Origin: Cecembia calidifontis
Lineage (GTDB): Bacteria > Bacteroidota > Bacteroidia > Cytophagales > Cyclobacteriaceae
Direction of reading: 5' to 3'
Length of the DNA stretch: 64,000 nt
NCBI RefSeq assembly: GCF_004216715.1
Contig: NZ_SGXG01000001.1
Span: 1,865,001 to 1,929,000, forward strand
Both the position numbers and the translations under genes were made by a program. Below are positions 54,998 through 63,659 of this stretch, piece after piece (the first letter of the stretch is position 1; each line of letters starts with the position of its first letter). The notes under the pieces were generated by a model. That model was not told the origin of the DNA and ran no database searches. It worked only from the letters and a program-made list of their open reading frames with translations.

Positions 54998-56158
54998 TTA
55001 AACAACTTCTTTTAGAGAATTTTTGGTTTGAGCTTTTTTATTGGGTTTTAACCCAAAAAAGTACCACAAGGGTTTTATAGGATATATCAAAAATCTATAA
55101 ACACCAATTGACAAAAACAATGAGCTAAATAAGACTATTAGTATTTTAAATTGCCAGATTAAGTTTAGCTGTATTACGTAAAATGCTATTATAATTATTA
55201 TGGTCTGGTGCAGGATATAAAAAGGATAAATTCCTTCGTTTAGGGGTCTAAGCCACTTATTTGTTTTATTTAGGTATTTAACACCAAAACTTATCACTGT
55301 TAAAATTACAGACCAGCCCATAAATCCCCGTATACTGTCCCAAATTAATTTAGCTGAATCCTCAGTTAACCTTCCAGAATGAACGAGATGTTCTTTTACG
55401 AAAAAGAAATAATAAAATAAGACTATTCCAATTAATCCAAAAAACAGAAAAGTCTTTCTAAGTTCAAATAATTTCTCCCATGATTTTGGATTAGATGATA
55501 GTATTATCCCCGTCAAGAAATAAAGGAAAAAAGGTACACTCGTTCCATAATTAGTTAAAAATGCATCAGGATTTTCTGGGAAATTTTTTTTTGCAATGAC
55601 ACCAATTAAGACAAATATTAGACCTAAAGTAAAGATAGCCCAGGCGTTTTCAAGAAGCCTGGAAAGTGATGTTTTAAAAAGTTTAACTTTTTCCGATTTT
55701 AAATATAGAATAAGGGGAATAATGACAACCGAAAAAGCATATAACATCTTCAAAAACCATAAATGTAAAAGTTGGCGGTCAAAGAATACGTTCGGGTACA
55801 AGTCCCAAAAACTATCATAATTATTATAAAATTGGTAATAGGTTTGCGGAGGCACAATAAAGAATATGCCAAAATATAAGGGTATTAAAAGTCTTTGTGT
55901 TCTTTCTCCGAAATACTGCAAAGCTGTACGCTTTGAAAAGGCCAAATACGTTCCTGCTCCTGAAATAAGAAACAGAAGATTTAACCTCCACTGTTCAAAA
56001 AAAACAGTAAAGCTATAAAGAGATTCGCTTTTGCCTTGATAATCTGCCAGCCAGCTCTGCCCATTAAAAGGCATGGCCACATGGTGAAGAAAAACCAGAA
56101 AAATTGAAATTACTCTCAACCAATCAAGAAAAAATAATCTGTTTTTGTTTAATTCCAT
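54998..56158 (-). CDS. Acyltransferase 3 family integral membrane protein
   Basis: 386 residues from MELNKNRLFFLDWLRV; an ATG 12 codons earlier (56194) is also possible. About ten membrane helices. The N-terminal FLDWLRVISIFLVFLHH contains the catalytic-type histidines of the acyltransferase-3/OafB-like family, and FLISGAGTYLAFSKR is the second conserved block. Such proteins transfer acyl groups to surface sugars or lipids. The gene is noticeably richer in A and T than its neighbours and lies next to an insertion sequence, so it may be acquired (inference). Confidence 0.85.
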   Translation of the reverse strand: MELNKNRLFFLDWLRVISIFLVFLHHVAMPFNGQSWLADYQGKSESLYSFTVFFEQWRLNLLFLISGAGTYLAFSKRTALQYFGERTQRLLIPLYFGIFFIVPPQTYYQFYNNYDSFWDLYPNVFFDRQLLHLWFLKMLYAFSVVIIPLILYLKSEKVKLFKTSLSRLLENAWAIFTLGLIFVLIGVIAKKNFPENPDAFLTNYGTSVPFFLYFLTGIILSSNPKSWEKLFELRKTFLFFGLIGIVLFYYFFFVKEHLVHSGRLTEDSAKLIWDSIRGFMGWSVILTVISFGVKYLNKTNKWLRPLNEGIYPFYILHQTIIIIIAFYVIQLNLIWQFKILIVLFSSLFLSIGVYRFLIYPIKPLWYFFGLKPNKKAQTKNSLKEVV

Positions 56159-56282
56159 AAAGTTTATCTCTGAAAATTTAAAACTATTTTCCAAATTTTA
56201 ATTCATATGCCATTACTATTTAAAGAAGTTATTTGAAAATTAATTGAATCAACGTCTGAAGAATAAGCTTCGATTTTTTGCT

Positions 56283-56639
56283 TTATTTTCCTGCCTTTTT
56301 AATTATTTCCTCTTCATTTAAGCCCAAAAGTATTGAACCGTCCGGAAACTCAATAATAGGCCGTTTGATCATACTGCTTTTTTCTGAAAGAAGAGCGATG
56401 GCATTGGATTTTGTTTCTAGGTCTTTTTTCTCCTGGTCATCTAACTTTCGGTAGGTCGTGCCTTTTTTGTTGATCAGATTTTCGAACCCGACTTTGTCGG
56501 CAAATCCAGACAATAGAGCAGTGTCCGGGGCATTTTTTTTGTAGTCAATAAATTCATAATCAAGACCTTTGTTTTCTAAGAAAACAAAGGTCTTTTTCAT
56601 GGTGTCGCAGTTTTTGATTCCGTAAACGCGTAACTTCAT
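56283..56639 (-). CDS. ArsC/Spx-like thioredoxin-fold protein (YffB type)
   Basis: 118 residues. The active-site stretch GIKNCDTMKK places one cysteine at position 11 (CxxxKK), and MIKRPIIEFPDG near the end is the conserved arsenate-reductase-family block. It is closer to YffB-like glutathione-dependent reductases than to true arsenate reductases, because a redox partner cysteine is absent; function is uncertain. It is the last gene of a three-gene minus-strand run, 11 bases after hemL. Confidence 0.83.
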   Translation of the reverse strand: MKLRVYGIKNCDTMKKTFVFLENKGLDYEFIDYKKNAPDTALLSGFADKVGFENLINKKGTTYRKLDDQEKKDLETKSNAIALLSEKSSMIKRPIIEFPDGSILLGLNEEEIIKKAGK

Positions 56640-56650
56640 GGTAATATTTT

Positions 56651-57943
56651 TTAGCTGTGTATTTCAATAAGTGCAGCCTCATTGGCAGCTATTATTTTAT
56701 CAATCAGATCATCTGAAAGTGCAGTGGATAAGAACAAACTTTCAAATTGGGATGGTGCAAGGTAAATGCCTTTTTGAAGCATGCGCTGGAAGTACTTTCC
56801 AAAAAGACCGGTGTCAGAATGCTTGGCAGAAGCAAAATCAAAAACATCCTTATCTGTAAAGAAAAGGCTGTACATACTTCCCAAATGATTAACCGTATAG
56901 TTCATTCCAAGTTTTCCTAAGGAAGATTTTATTCCATTTACAATTTTATCCCCAATCCTGTTAAGTTCTTGGTAAACTTCAGGATTTTCGTTGAGGTAAG
57001 TGAGCATTGTAAGGCCGGCTGCCATTGCGATAGGGTTACCGGATAGTGTTCCAGCCTGATAAACTGGTCCAGCCGGAGATACAAAATCCATGATTTCTTT
57101 TCTGCCTCCATAAGCACCAACAGGTAATCCCCCGCCGATTATTTTGCCCAGTGTAGTCATATCTGGTGTGATTCCGAATAACTCCTGGGCTCCGCCTTTT
57201 GCCAGACGGAAGCCGGTCATTACCTCATCAAAAATCAGCACAATTCCTTCTCTATCACAAATTTTTCTAAGCCCTTCAAGGTATCCTTCTTTTGGGATTA
57301 CCAATCCCATATTTCCGGGTACAGGCTCAAGGATAATGGCTGCTATTTCGTCTTTATTGGCAGCCACAAGCTTTTCTATTGCATCAAGGTCATTGTAAGG
57401 AGCCAATAAAGTGTCTTTGGCTGTTCCTTTTGTAACACCGGGGGAATCTGGGTTTCCCATAGTGACTGCTCCGGATCCTGCAGAAATCAGAAAAGAATCC
57501 CCATGTCCGTGATAATGCCCTTCCATCTTGATGAACTTATCCCTTCCGGTAAATCCTCTCGCTACCCTTATTGCAGACATGGTAGCTTCAGTACCTGAGT
57601 TGACCATTCTGACCTTTTCGACAGAGGGTACCATTGAGGTGATCAATTCAGCAATTTCAACCTCTCTGGCCGTAGGTGCGCCAAAGGAGGTGCCATTTTC
57701 CATGGCTTTGATAACGGCTTCCCTGATCATAGGATTGTTATGTCCTAGGATCATAGGTCCCCAGCTGTTGATCAATTCTATGAATGCATTGCCATCTTCA
57801 TCATAAATGAAGGCCCCATCCGCCCTTTTGATAAAAAGCGGATCACCTCCAACAGCCCTGAAGGCCCTGACAGGAGAGTTTACCCCTCCTGGAATATAAT
57901 TTTTGGCCTTTTCAAATAAGGCTTTACTTTTTGATATCTGCAT
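56651..57943 (-). CDS. hemL: Glutamate-1-semialdehyde 2,1-aminomutase
   Basis: 430 residues of class III PLP aminotransferases. The start SKALFEKAKNYIPGGVNSPV and the PLP lysine in TTLGKIIGGGLPVGAYGG are diagnostic of HemL. It makes 5-aminolevulinate from glutamate-1-semialdehyde in tetrapyrrole synthesis. It lies 11 bases downstream of the periplasmic-binding-type gene, so the two are likely in one transcript although their roles seem unrelated. Confidence 0.95.
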   Translation of the reverse strand: MQISKSKALFEKAKNYIPGGVNSPVRAFRAVGGDPLFIKRADGAFIYDEDGNAFIELINSWGPMILGHNNPMIREAVIKAMENGTSFGAPTAREVEIAELITSMVPSVEKVRMVNSGTEATMSAIRVARGFTGRDKFIKMEGHYHGHGDSFLISAGSGAVTMGNPDSPGVTKGTAKDTLLAPYNDLDAIEKLVAANKDEIAAIILEPVPGNMGLVIPKEGYLEGLRKICDREGIVLIFDEVMTGFRLAKGGAQELFGITPDMTTLGKIIGGGLPVGAYGGRKEIMDFVSPAGPVYQAGTLSGNPIAMAAGLTMLTYLNENPEVYQELNRIGDKIVNGIKSSLGKLGMNYTVNHLGSMYSLFFTDKDVFDFASAKHSDTGLFGKYFQRMLQKGIYLAPSQFESLFLSTALSDDLIDKIIAANEAALIEIHS

Positions 57944-57954
57944 GAATTATTGGG

Positions 57955-59613
57955 TTATTTGTACAAAAGCATTCCGTTTTCCAGTTTTAAAACCGGCACA
58001 AACCTATTGGAATTACTGTTTCTGAAGTCAAATCCGTGTGTGATTTTTCCATTTTGGAAACCATTTCTATTTAGGTTTTCCCTGAGATTAAAGCCCATCC
58101 GTGGACCGATATTTTGAGAAACCCAGTACATCAGTTCATAGCCCAAATGGGCGTTAAAAGAGGGGTAATTGATGTATTTTGAGTAAAAATCTTCCCTGAA
58201 TCTTTCCAGTCCTGATTTATCGAACTGGACGGTGTTATTGCTGACAAAGTGGAAATTCTGTTCTTCCAGCATTTCATAATTGGCGAAATTGAAAAACAGC
58301 CAGCTGTCCATTACCAAAACAGGTTTTCGGACATTCTGGGATTCCATAAAGCCAAATGCTGGAGCAGCGACATTTGGATCATCAGAAAGGATGATAACCA
58401 GATCGGCATTGGCCTGATCACCATTTTTTAATTGAATCCTTTCCATGAAATCTTGGATGGACCTGCCGTTTATTTGGTCATTTCTCACAATGGAATAGCC
58501 GAATCTTTGAGCTTTTTCAGCTATGCTTTTTGCCAAAAGTTCATCTCTTGTGGTGTTTGAATAGCCAATAGCCAGCCTTCTTCCCACAATATTTTTCCTG
58601 GCAAATTCAATCATTCCCTCAGACAAAGCGCTTATGGATGGCCTGAAAAGATAAGCAAAATTAAGCCCCTCATATTTTTCATCTACATTAGAAAGTGGAT
58701 TGATAAAAGGTATGCTGTTCCTTTCTGAAAATCCCATCACCATTTCCACTTCATCAGGATAAATAGGGCCAATAATAATATCAGCCTGCTTTAGAAAGGG
58801 GTCTTCCAAAATCGAAGATAGTTTTGAAAGGTTGCGCTCAGAGTCGAAACTTTTAAGGTTAACTTTCATTCCCTGACGATTCAATTCTTCAGCCGCGAAT
58901 TGAATACCTTGATAAAGTTCAAAAACAAAGTTATTAGGGGCCAAATTCTGGACTCCTTTTCCCCCGGAATAATTAAATGGCAAAACAACTGCGACATCAA
59001 GGACCTGGGAATTTTTATTGATGCTTTCAACTCCCTTATTACCAAAATCCATGGTTCTGATTTGGTTGTAAATGGCCCTCTCATCTGTGGACAAGACGGT
59101 CTGTTTTTCAATCTGCTCTTTTAGGGCCAACATGAATCCTTTGTTTTCATTGTATTTCCTGATATTTCCCATCAGAAAACCAACAGAGGCATTTTTCAAA
59201 AAGTTGTAGGAGGCATTTTCAGCCTGTTCCTTAACACTTGGTTCTGTTATTTTGGTTATCAGTTCCAAGGCATCAATGTTTCTGCCTTCCTGAAAATAAG
59301 CAAGGGCAAGCAAATATTTGGCTTTATCTTTATTGCCCCATGTTTCTTGGTTAGCAAGGTCTTTTAGGACTGATTCCACTAATAAATATTGACCTTGATG
59401 GTAAGCAGACTTGGCAAAGTGATAAGTGGCGTATTGGGAAAGATTTCCAAATTTCTGGGCATCCATATAAGGGCGCAATAAATTCATTGCATCAGCATAA
59501 TTTCCATAACCCATCAAGGTTTTTGCCCTATTGTAGCCGCTAAGTTGATCCTGAGAAAAAAGAGGATTCAATGAGTTTGCTAGGAATATCAATACAAGGA
59601 GAAAATATCTCAT
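57955..59613 (-). CDS. Secreted TPR plus periplasmic-binding-protein-like protein (LpoA-like layout)
   Basis: 552 residues: signal peptide (ends LFSQ near residue 21), a helical TPR-like part (~22-190) and a type 1 periplasmic-binding fold (~205-550), with LDVAVVLPFNYSGGKG opening it and ADIIIGPIYPDEVEM as a hinge strand. This helical-repeat plus PBP layout recalls LpoA, the lipoprotein activator of penicillin-binding protein 1A, but no lipobox is seen here. It may instead be a solute-binding protein. First gene of the operon with hemL. Confidence 0.78.
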   Translation of the reverse strand: MRYFLLVLIFLANSLNPLFSQDQLSGYNRAKTLMGYGNYADAMNLLRPYMDAQKFGNLSQYATYHFAKSAYHQGQYLLVESVLKDLANQETWGNKDKAKYLLALAYFQEGRNIDALELITKITEPSVKEQAENASYNFLKNASVGFLMGNIRKYNENKGFMLALKEQIEKQTVLSTDERAIYNQIRTMDFGNKGVESINKNSQVLDVAVVLPFNYSGGKGVQNLAPNNFVFELYQGIQFAAEELNRQGMKVNLKSFDSERNLSKLSSILEDPFLKQADIIIGPIYPDEVEMVMGFSERNSIPFINPLSNVDEKYEGLNFAYLFRPSISALSEGMIEFARKNIVGRRLAIGYSNTTRDELLAKSIAEKAQRFGYSIVRNDQINGRSIQDFMERIQLKNGDQANADLVIILSDDPNVAAPAFGFMESQNVRKPVLVMDSWLFFNFANYEMLEEQNFHFVSNNTVQFDKSGLERFREDFYSKYINYPSFNAHLGYELMYWVSQNIGPRMGFNLRENLNRNGFQNGKITHGFDFRNSNSNRFVPVLKLENGMLLYK

Positions 59614-59653
59614 ATGCTTTTTTTGAATATATGGGCAAATTTCATTCCCATAA

Positions 59654-60030
59654 TTAATCAGGCCTCGAATTTAATCCATTTTTGACCAAATGAAAAGAAG
59701 TTTGGGATTTAGCCTTTTTCCTGGAAAATGAAAAAAACCCCTTATTGAAGGGCTTGTGAATATATGAATTAAGTTTTCCCCCTGCTTTTCTTTCTTTATC
59801 AGCTTGCAATTGAATTACCCTTGGCTCTTTCTCGCTGATCAAGAAATAATTGTAAATACTGTTATTATGTTGCTCAACTAATGTGATGTTTTCTTCATTT
59901 GCGAATAGGACTCTCAGTTCACCTGATTTGGGCCTTAAATTCCTGGCTTTGACATATAAGAATCCATCCTTTTCATAAACCTTATCAAAACTGAAAAGTT
60001 TAGCATTCATATTTGAGTCATAAATTTCCT
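59654..60030 (-). pseudogene. 3' fragment of a secreted-protein gene, cut off by IS30
   Basis: An open frame runs from a TAG near 60030 to the stop at 59654; the first ATG is at 60010. The protein text (EIYDSNMNAKLFSFDKVYEK..., NNSIYNYFLISEKEPRVIQ) has no signal peptide and reads like the C-terminal part of a larger beta-rich protein. The matching 5' part is on the other side of the IS30 element at 61132-61792 in the same orientation. Joining the two sides directly keeps the frame but meets a TAG codon. I treat them as one broken gene; that link is an inference. Confidence 0.65.
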
Positions 60031-60062
60031 ATATTCAAGTCATAAATGCAACACTAAGGGTT

Positions 60063-60092
60063 TAAGGGAAGGAACCTAGGTTCCTTCCCTTA
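60063..60092. repeat. 30-bp perfect palindrome at the IS30 left end
   Basis: Half-site TAAGGGAAGGAACCT followed directly by its inverse, no spacer. It lies between the left inverted repeat and the transposase start. It could block read-through transcription into the transposase or bind a dimeric protein (inference). Confidence 0.75.
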
Positions 60093-60119
60093 GGCTGAAA
60101 ATATTAATTTAGTGTTGTC

Positions 60120-61130
60120 ATGAATAAATTTAAACATCTCAGCCAGGAACAAAGGTACCAAATAGAGGCTTTATTTAGAAACGGAACTTCCCAGACCAAA
60201 ATCGCTGCGATTATCGGTGTCAACAAAAGTACTGTATCCAGAGAACTTCAAAGAAATACCGGCAAGAGGGGCCGTTATAGCGGTGAATATAAGGCTGCAG
60301 TTGCCCAGAACCGTACAGACGAAAGACATAGACTCAAGAGAAAGCGAATCAAATTTACCGAGTCCCTTAAAGAAGAGGCCCGCAAATTCCTTGTTGTTGA
60401 CAAATTGAGCCCAGAGCTAATATCGGTCACCTGGAAGAAACAAGGTAAAGAAGGGGTTTGTCATGAGACACTCTACAACTGGATATTTACTGCCAAAAAA
60501 AGTAGCCATTGGAGATACCGAAGGGACAGGGAGCTTTACAAGAATCTCCGGCATGGTAAAAGAAAGCGTAAGAGAGGTAATTACAGGCATACCAGAGGAA
60601 TTATCAGGGAGAGAGTTCCAATTGACCAAAGGCCTCCTGTAGTTGAAAAAAGACAAAGGATAGGAGATATTGAAGTAGACCTTATGATGGGGAAAAACCA
60701 CAAATCAGCTCTTTTGGTACTGGTGGACAGGGCAACCTTGGTTACTACCATAGAGAAACTTGATGGTAAAAATGCAGATATCATTGAACAGAAAATAGCA
60801 AAGAGAATACAGAGAATTGGTGCTTCGTTCTTCAAATCAATCACTTTCGATAATGATATGGCATTCGCAAACCATTATAAAATCAGAGATAAATTCAATA
60901 TCCCAACATTCTTTACAAGACCATACACTTCACAGGATAAAGGAACAGTGGAAAACAGAATCGGACTTATCAGGGCTTTCCTGCCAAAGGGTACTGACCT
61001 CAATCAAATCTCTCGGGAACAGATCCAAAATATAGAAACCAAAATCAATAACAGGCCAATAAGAAAGTTTAATTATCTTAGTCCTATCGAATGTCTAATG
61101 AAAAAATTAGGCGTTGCATTTATGACTTGA
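60120..61130 (+). CDS. IS30-family transposase
   Basis: 336 residues. The N-terminal HTH (LSQEQRYQIEALFRNGTSQTK) and second HTH-like part are followed by an IS30 DDE domain: Asp in IGDIEVDLMMG, Asp in TFDNDMAFANH and Glu in GTVENRIGLIRAFLPKG. The C-terminal GVAFMT and stop lie within the right inverted repeat, typical of the family in Bacteroidota. No disruption is visible. Confidence 0.95.
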   Translation: MNKFKHLSQEQRYQIEALFRNGTSQTKIAAIIGVNKSTVSRELQRNTGKRGRYSGEYKAAVAQNRTDERHRLKRKRIKFTESLKEEARKFLVVDKLSPELISVTWKKQGKEGVCHETLYNWIFTAKKSSHWRYRRDRELYKNLRHGKRKRKRGNYRHTRGIIRERVPIDQRPPVVEKRQRIGDIEVDLMMGKNHKSALLVLVDRATLVTTIEKLDGKNADIIEQKIAKRIQRIGASFFKSITFDNDMAFANHYKIRDKFNIPTFFTRPYTSQDKGTVENRIGLIRAFLPKGTDLNQISREQIQNIETKINNRPIRKFNYLSPIECLMKKLGVAFMT

Positions 61131-61131
61131 A

Positions 61132-61792
61132 CATGGCTTTCTTGTATTTCAGTTTTTTTATCGAATGTATTTCGGTTCAATTTGCCTTTTTTGAGTAACA
61201 CAAATTGAAAATTCACCAAAAAATCTTTGACTGTTTCTTTATTGTAATTGCGGGGAGAAGTGGTATAAGCAGTTCCAGATATACTGGTCATGGTGGGATT
61301 TCCAGCAACATTTTCATTGCCGTATTGATTGCCCCTTTGGAATGTATTGCCAATTAGAACAATATTCCCCCCAACATGGCAGCTTCCATTTTCACTTTTC
61401 TTACAGCCCTGTTGTTCACATTGTTAATGCTGGGCAGTGTGGTGACCCCTGTAGCTTTTGAAAATACCTGACCTAGTGACATTAGTCCTTCCACATCCTG
61501 GGGAGAATAGGAAAGATAAACATTTTCAAAATCTTCGAATGAGTTGACTAGCTTAAAGGGAGATTCAAAGATTTCTTCTCTTCCAGAAGCAAAAACTATT
61601 TTATCCACCTGATATTTGCTTATTGTATAAGCAGCGTTTTCATTCGGGTATTTGAACCTGATGAAATTGGACCCACTTCTTTCACTTGGACCTCCTTGAT
61701 TTCATCTTTTAGGTATAATTTGTCTTTTTGGGCCTGCACAGAAAAAAAGCTTGGAGCAACATGCATAGGGAAAGAATCAAGGGTTTTTTCAT
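61132..61792 (-). pseudogene. 5' part of the same secreted-protein gene with three frameshifts
   Basis: Reading on the minus strand from the ATG at 61792, a signal peptide (MKKPLILSLCMLLQAFF) leads into SVQAQKDKLYLKDEIKEVQV only if one base is added in a T7 run (near 61750). A second one-base gap at a GGG tract joins KEVG to SNFIRFKYPNENAAYT. A third at a G6 tract (near 61372) joins EAAMLGG to NIVLIGNTFQRGNQYGN. The reading continues to TEIQESH at the IS30 junction. All three lesions are single-base losses in homopolymers. Function unknown; family not named with confidence. Confidence 0.8.
61277..61618. repeat. Copy A of an exact 342-bp direct repeat
   Basis: It appears identical to 63659-64000 (offset 2382). 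It lies within the frameshifted pseudogene and includes the G6 lesion. Homology starts at AGATATACTGG; the bases just left of it differ between the copies. Confidence 0.9.
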
Positions 61793-62003
61793 TTTTGCCG
61801 AGTTTATTCACTTTTTTAACACAGGAGATTATTAGTATCGGTTGTCTTTTGCAACGAAAATTTATTTAACCAAGATTTAAATATTTAGTAAAAACAGGTT
61901 TAGTGCATTGATATTTAGGGGGGTAAAAGTTGAATTCAAGTCTGAATTTTTTCAGTAATTAGGGTGGATTTTTAGAACTTTTTCGGCTAAATATAGCATT
62001 TTT
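61793..62003. other. Upstream region of the broken gene
   Basis: A 211-base AT-rich stretch between the pseudogene start and the IS1634-like element. It probably held the promoter of the pseudogene, but no TAnnTTTG box with good spacing was identified. Confidence 0.4.
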
Positions 62004-63659
62004 TCCTGACTTCGACAGTCGTCAGTCCCATTTTTACATAAAGTATTGAAATATAGATCATTATAATTTTCAGATTCTCAATTTGGGTGTCCCGGGGTGG
62101 TTTTTTGTACTTTTAGGCATGTTTGTTCGGAGAAAACCCAATAAAAGTGGCAAGATCAGTGTTCAGGTAATTGAGAAGATCAAAGGTAAAAGCAAGGTTG
62201 TAAAAACGATCGGAAGCAGTTCTGATCGATCTGAGGTTGAAAGACTTTTTATTCTTGGGGAGGAATGGATAAAAAACCATAAAGGAGCACTTGAAATCCC
62301 CTTCAGTGATGAAGAACGGATTGCCGATTCTGTTCTGGAAAGTGTTGAAAACATCACTGTTTCAGGTACCGAGCTGCTTTTGGACAGGATTTTCAATGAT
62401 ATTGGGTTCAGCGCAATCCAAGATGATATCTTCAGGTGGCTGGTATATTCCAGGATCTGTTTTCCTGCCAGCAAGCTGAAAACCTGTGATTACCTGCTCA
62501 CCTACCACGGCCTCGAATTCCAGGTTCAGGACCTTTACAGGTACATGGACAAGCTTTACAACAACTATAAGGAAACGGTCCAGCTGATCAGCTTTGAACA
62601 TACCAAGAGAATACTCGGAGGGAGTATCAATATCGTTTTCTATGATGTTACTACGCTTTATTTTGAAGTGGATCATGAAGATGATCTTAGAAAGAGTGGT
62701 TTTTCCAAGGAGGGAAAGCATCAAAATCCACAGATTGTTTTGGGTCTGCTGGTTGGACTAGAGGGATATCCTCTGGCTTATGAGATTTTTGAGGGAAACA
62801 AGTTTGAAGGGCATACGATGATCCCTGTGATAGAAGCTTTTAGAAAGAAGTATAGCTTACCTGCTCCGATTGTTGTTGCCGATTCAGGTTTACTGTCAAA
62901 AAGCAATGTAAAAGAGTTACGGGACAACGGTTACGAGTTTATTCTGGGAGCAAGGCTGAAAGCTTCCCCTGATAAAAGTAAAGAGAGGATATTGGCTTTT
63001 GAACTTGAAAACGGCGAGAGCAGGCTGCTGGATTGGGAGGACGGGCTCAGAATGGTTGTCAGTTATTCAGACAGAAGAGCCAAAAAAGACAGGATCAACA
63101 GGGAGAAAGGTCTTAAAAAGCTCGAGAAACAGTTAAAATCAGGAAAGCTCAACAAAAGCCACATCAACAACAGGGGCTATAACAAGTATCTTAAAATGGA
63201 AGGGGAGGTAAAGATTGCACTTGATATTGAAAAGTTTGAACAGGATGGGAAATGGGACGGTCTCAAAGGGTATATTACCAACACAAACCTTGACAAAGAC
63301 GAGGTCATTGAGAATTACAACAACCTTTGGAAAATAGAAAAGGCCTTCAGGATAACAAAAAATGAAATCAAAGTCAGGCCTGTTTTCCATTATAAACAAC
63401 GCAGGATCGAAGCACATATAAGCATCGCATTCGTCGCTTACAAAGTGTTTAAGGAACTGGAAAGGCAGTTATTGGAAAAAGGATCAAAACTTTCTCCTCA
63501 GAAAGCCATAGAAATAGCAAAAGGGATTTACACTGTTGAAATACAGCTCAAATCTTCAGGTAAAAAGCTGAGAAAGACCCTGCTTTTGAACGAAAGTCAA
63601 CAAAAACTCGCAAAAATGTTCGGTTTTTGATTTTGGGTGTCCCAGTGTCGAAGTCAGGA
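62004..63659 (+). mobile_element. IS1634-like insertion sequence, complete
   Basis: About 1.66 kb with 14-bp perfect terminal inverted repeats: TCCTGACTTCGACA at 62004-62017 and its inverse at 63646-63659. A GGGTGTCCC motif occurs near both ends in direct orientation (about 62084 and 63634). The flanks show no target duplication: the left side is the upstream region of the broken gene, the right side starts in the middle of a second copy of that gene. Confidence 0.87.
62119..63630 (+). CDS. IS1634-family transposase
   Basis: 503 residues. The start MFVRRKPNKSGKISVQVIEK and the middle block FYDVTTLYFEVDHEDDLRKS with catalytic Asp are typical of IS1634 (IS4 superfamily). VVADSGLLSKSN supplies a second Asp and NLWKIEKAFRITKNEI the YREK-like Glu region. 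The frame is intact. The ATG at 62119 is chosen over one at 62083. Confidence 0.92.
   Translation: MFVRRKPNKSGKISVQVIEKIKGKSKVVKTIGSSSDRSEVERLFILGEEWIKNHKGALEIPFSDEERIADSVLESVENITVSGTELLLDRIFNDIGFSAIQDDIFRWLVYSRICFPASKLKTCDYLLTYHGLEFQVQDLYRYMDKLYNNYKETVQLISFEHTKRILGGSINIVFYDVTTLYFEVDHEDDLRKSGFSKEGKHQNPQIVLGLLVGLEGYPLAYEIFEGNKFEGHTMIPVIEAFRKKYSLPAPIVVADSGLLSKSNVKELRDNGYEFILGARLKASPDKSKERILAFELENGESRLLDWEDGLRMVVSYSDRRAKKDRINREKGLKKLEKQLKSGKLNKSHINNRGYNKYLKMEGEVKIALDIEKFEQDGKWDGLKGYITNTNLDKDEVIENYNNLWKIEKAFRITKNEIKVRPVFHYKQRRIEAHISIAFVAYKVFKELERQLLEKGSKLSPQKAIEIAKGIYTVEIQLKSSGKKLRKTLLLNESQQKLAKMFGF

Larger units (their letters stand above)
60034..61131 (+). mobile_element. IS30-family insertion sequence, complete
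   Basis: About 1.1 kb with 19-bp perfect terminal inverted repeats: TTCAAGTCATAAATGCAAC at 60034-60052 and its inverse at 61113-61131. The right repeat contains the transposase stop codon. No short target duplication is visible. A TIR-like sequence (TTGAGTCATAAAT, 60013-60025) lies just outside the left end, and a 30-bp palindrome lies inside it at 60063-60092. Confidence 0.9.

Noticed and set aside
60417..60844. Minus-strand frames inside the IS30 transposase
   Set aside because: They are antisense shadows of an intact transposase.
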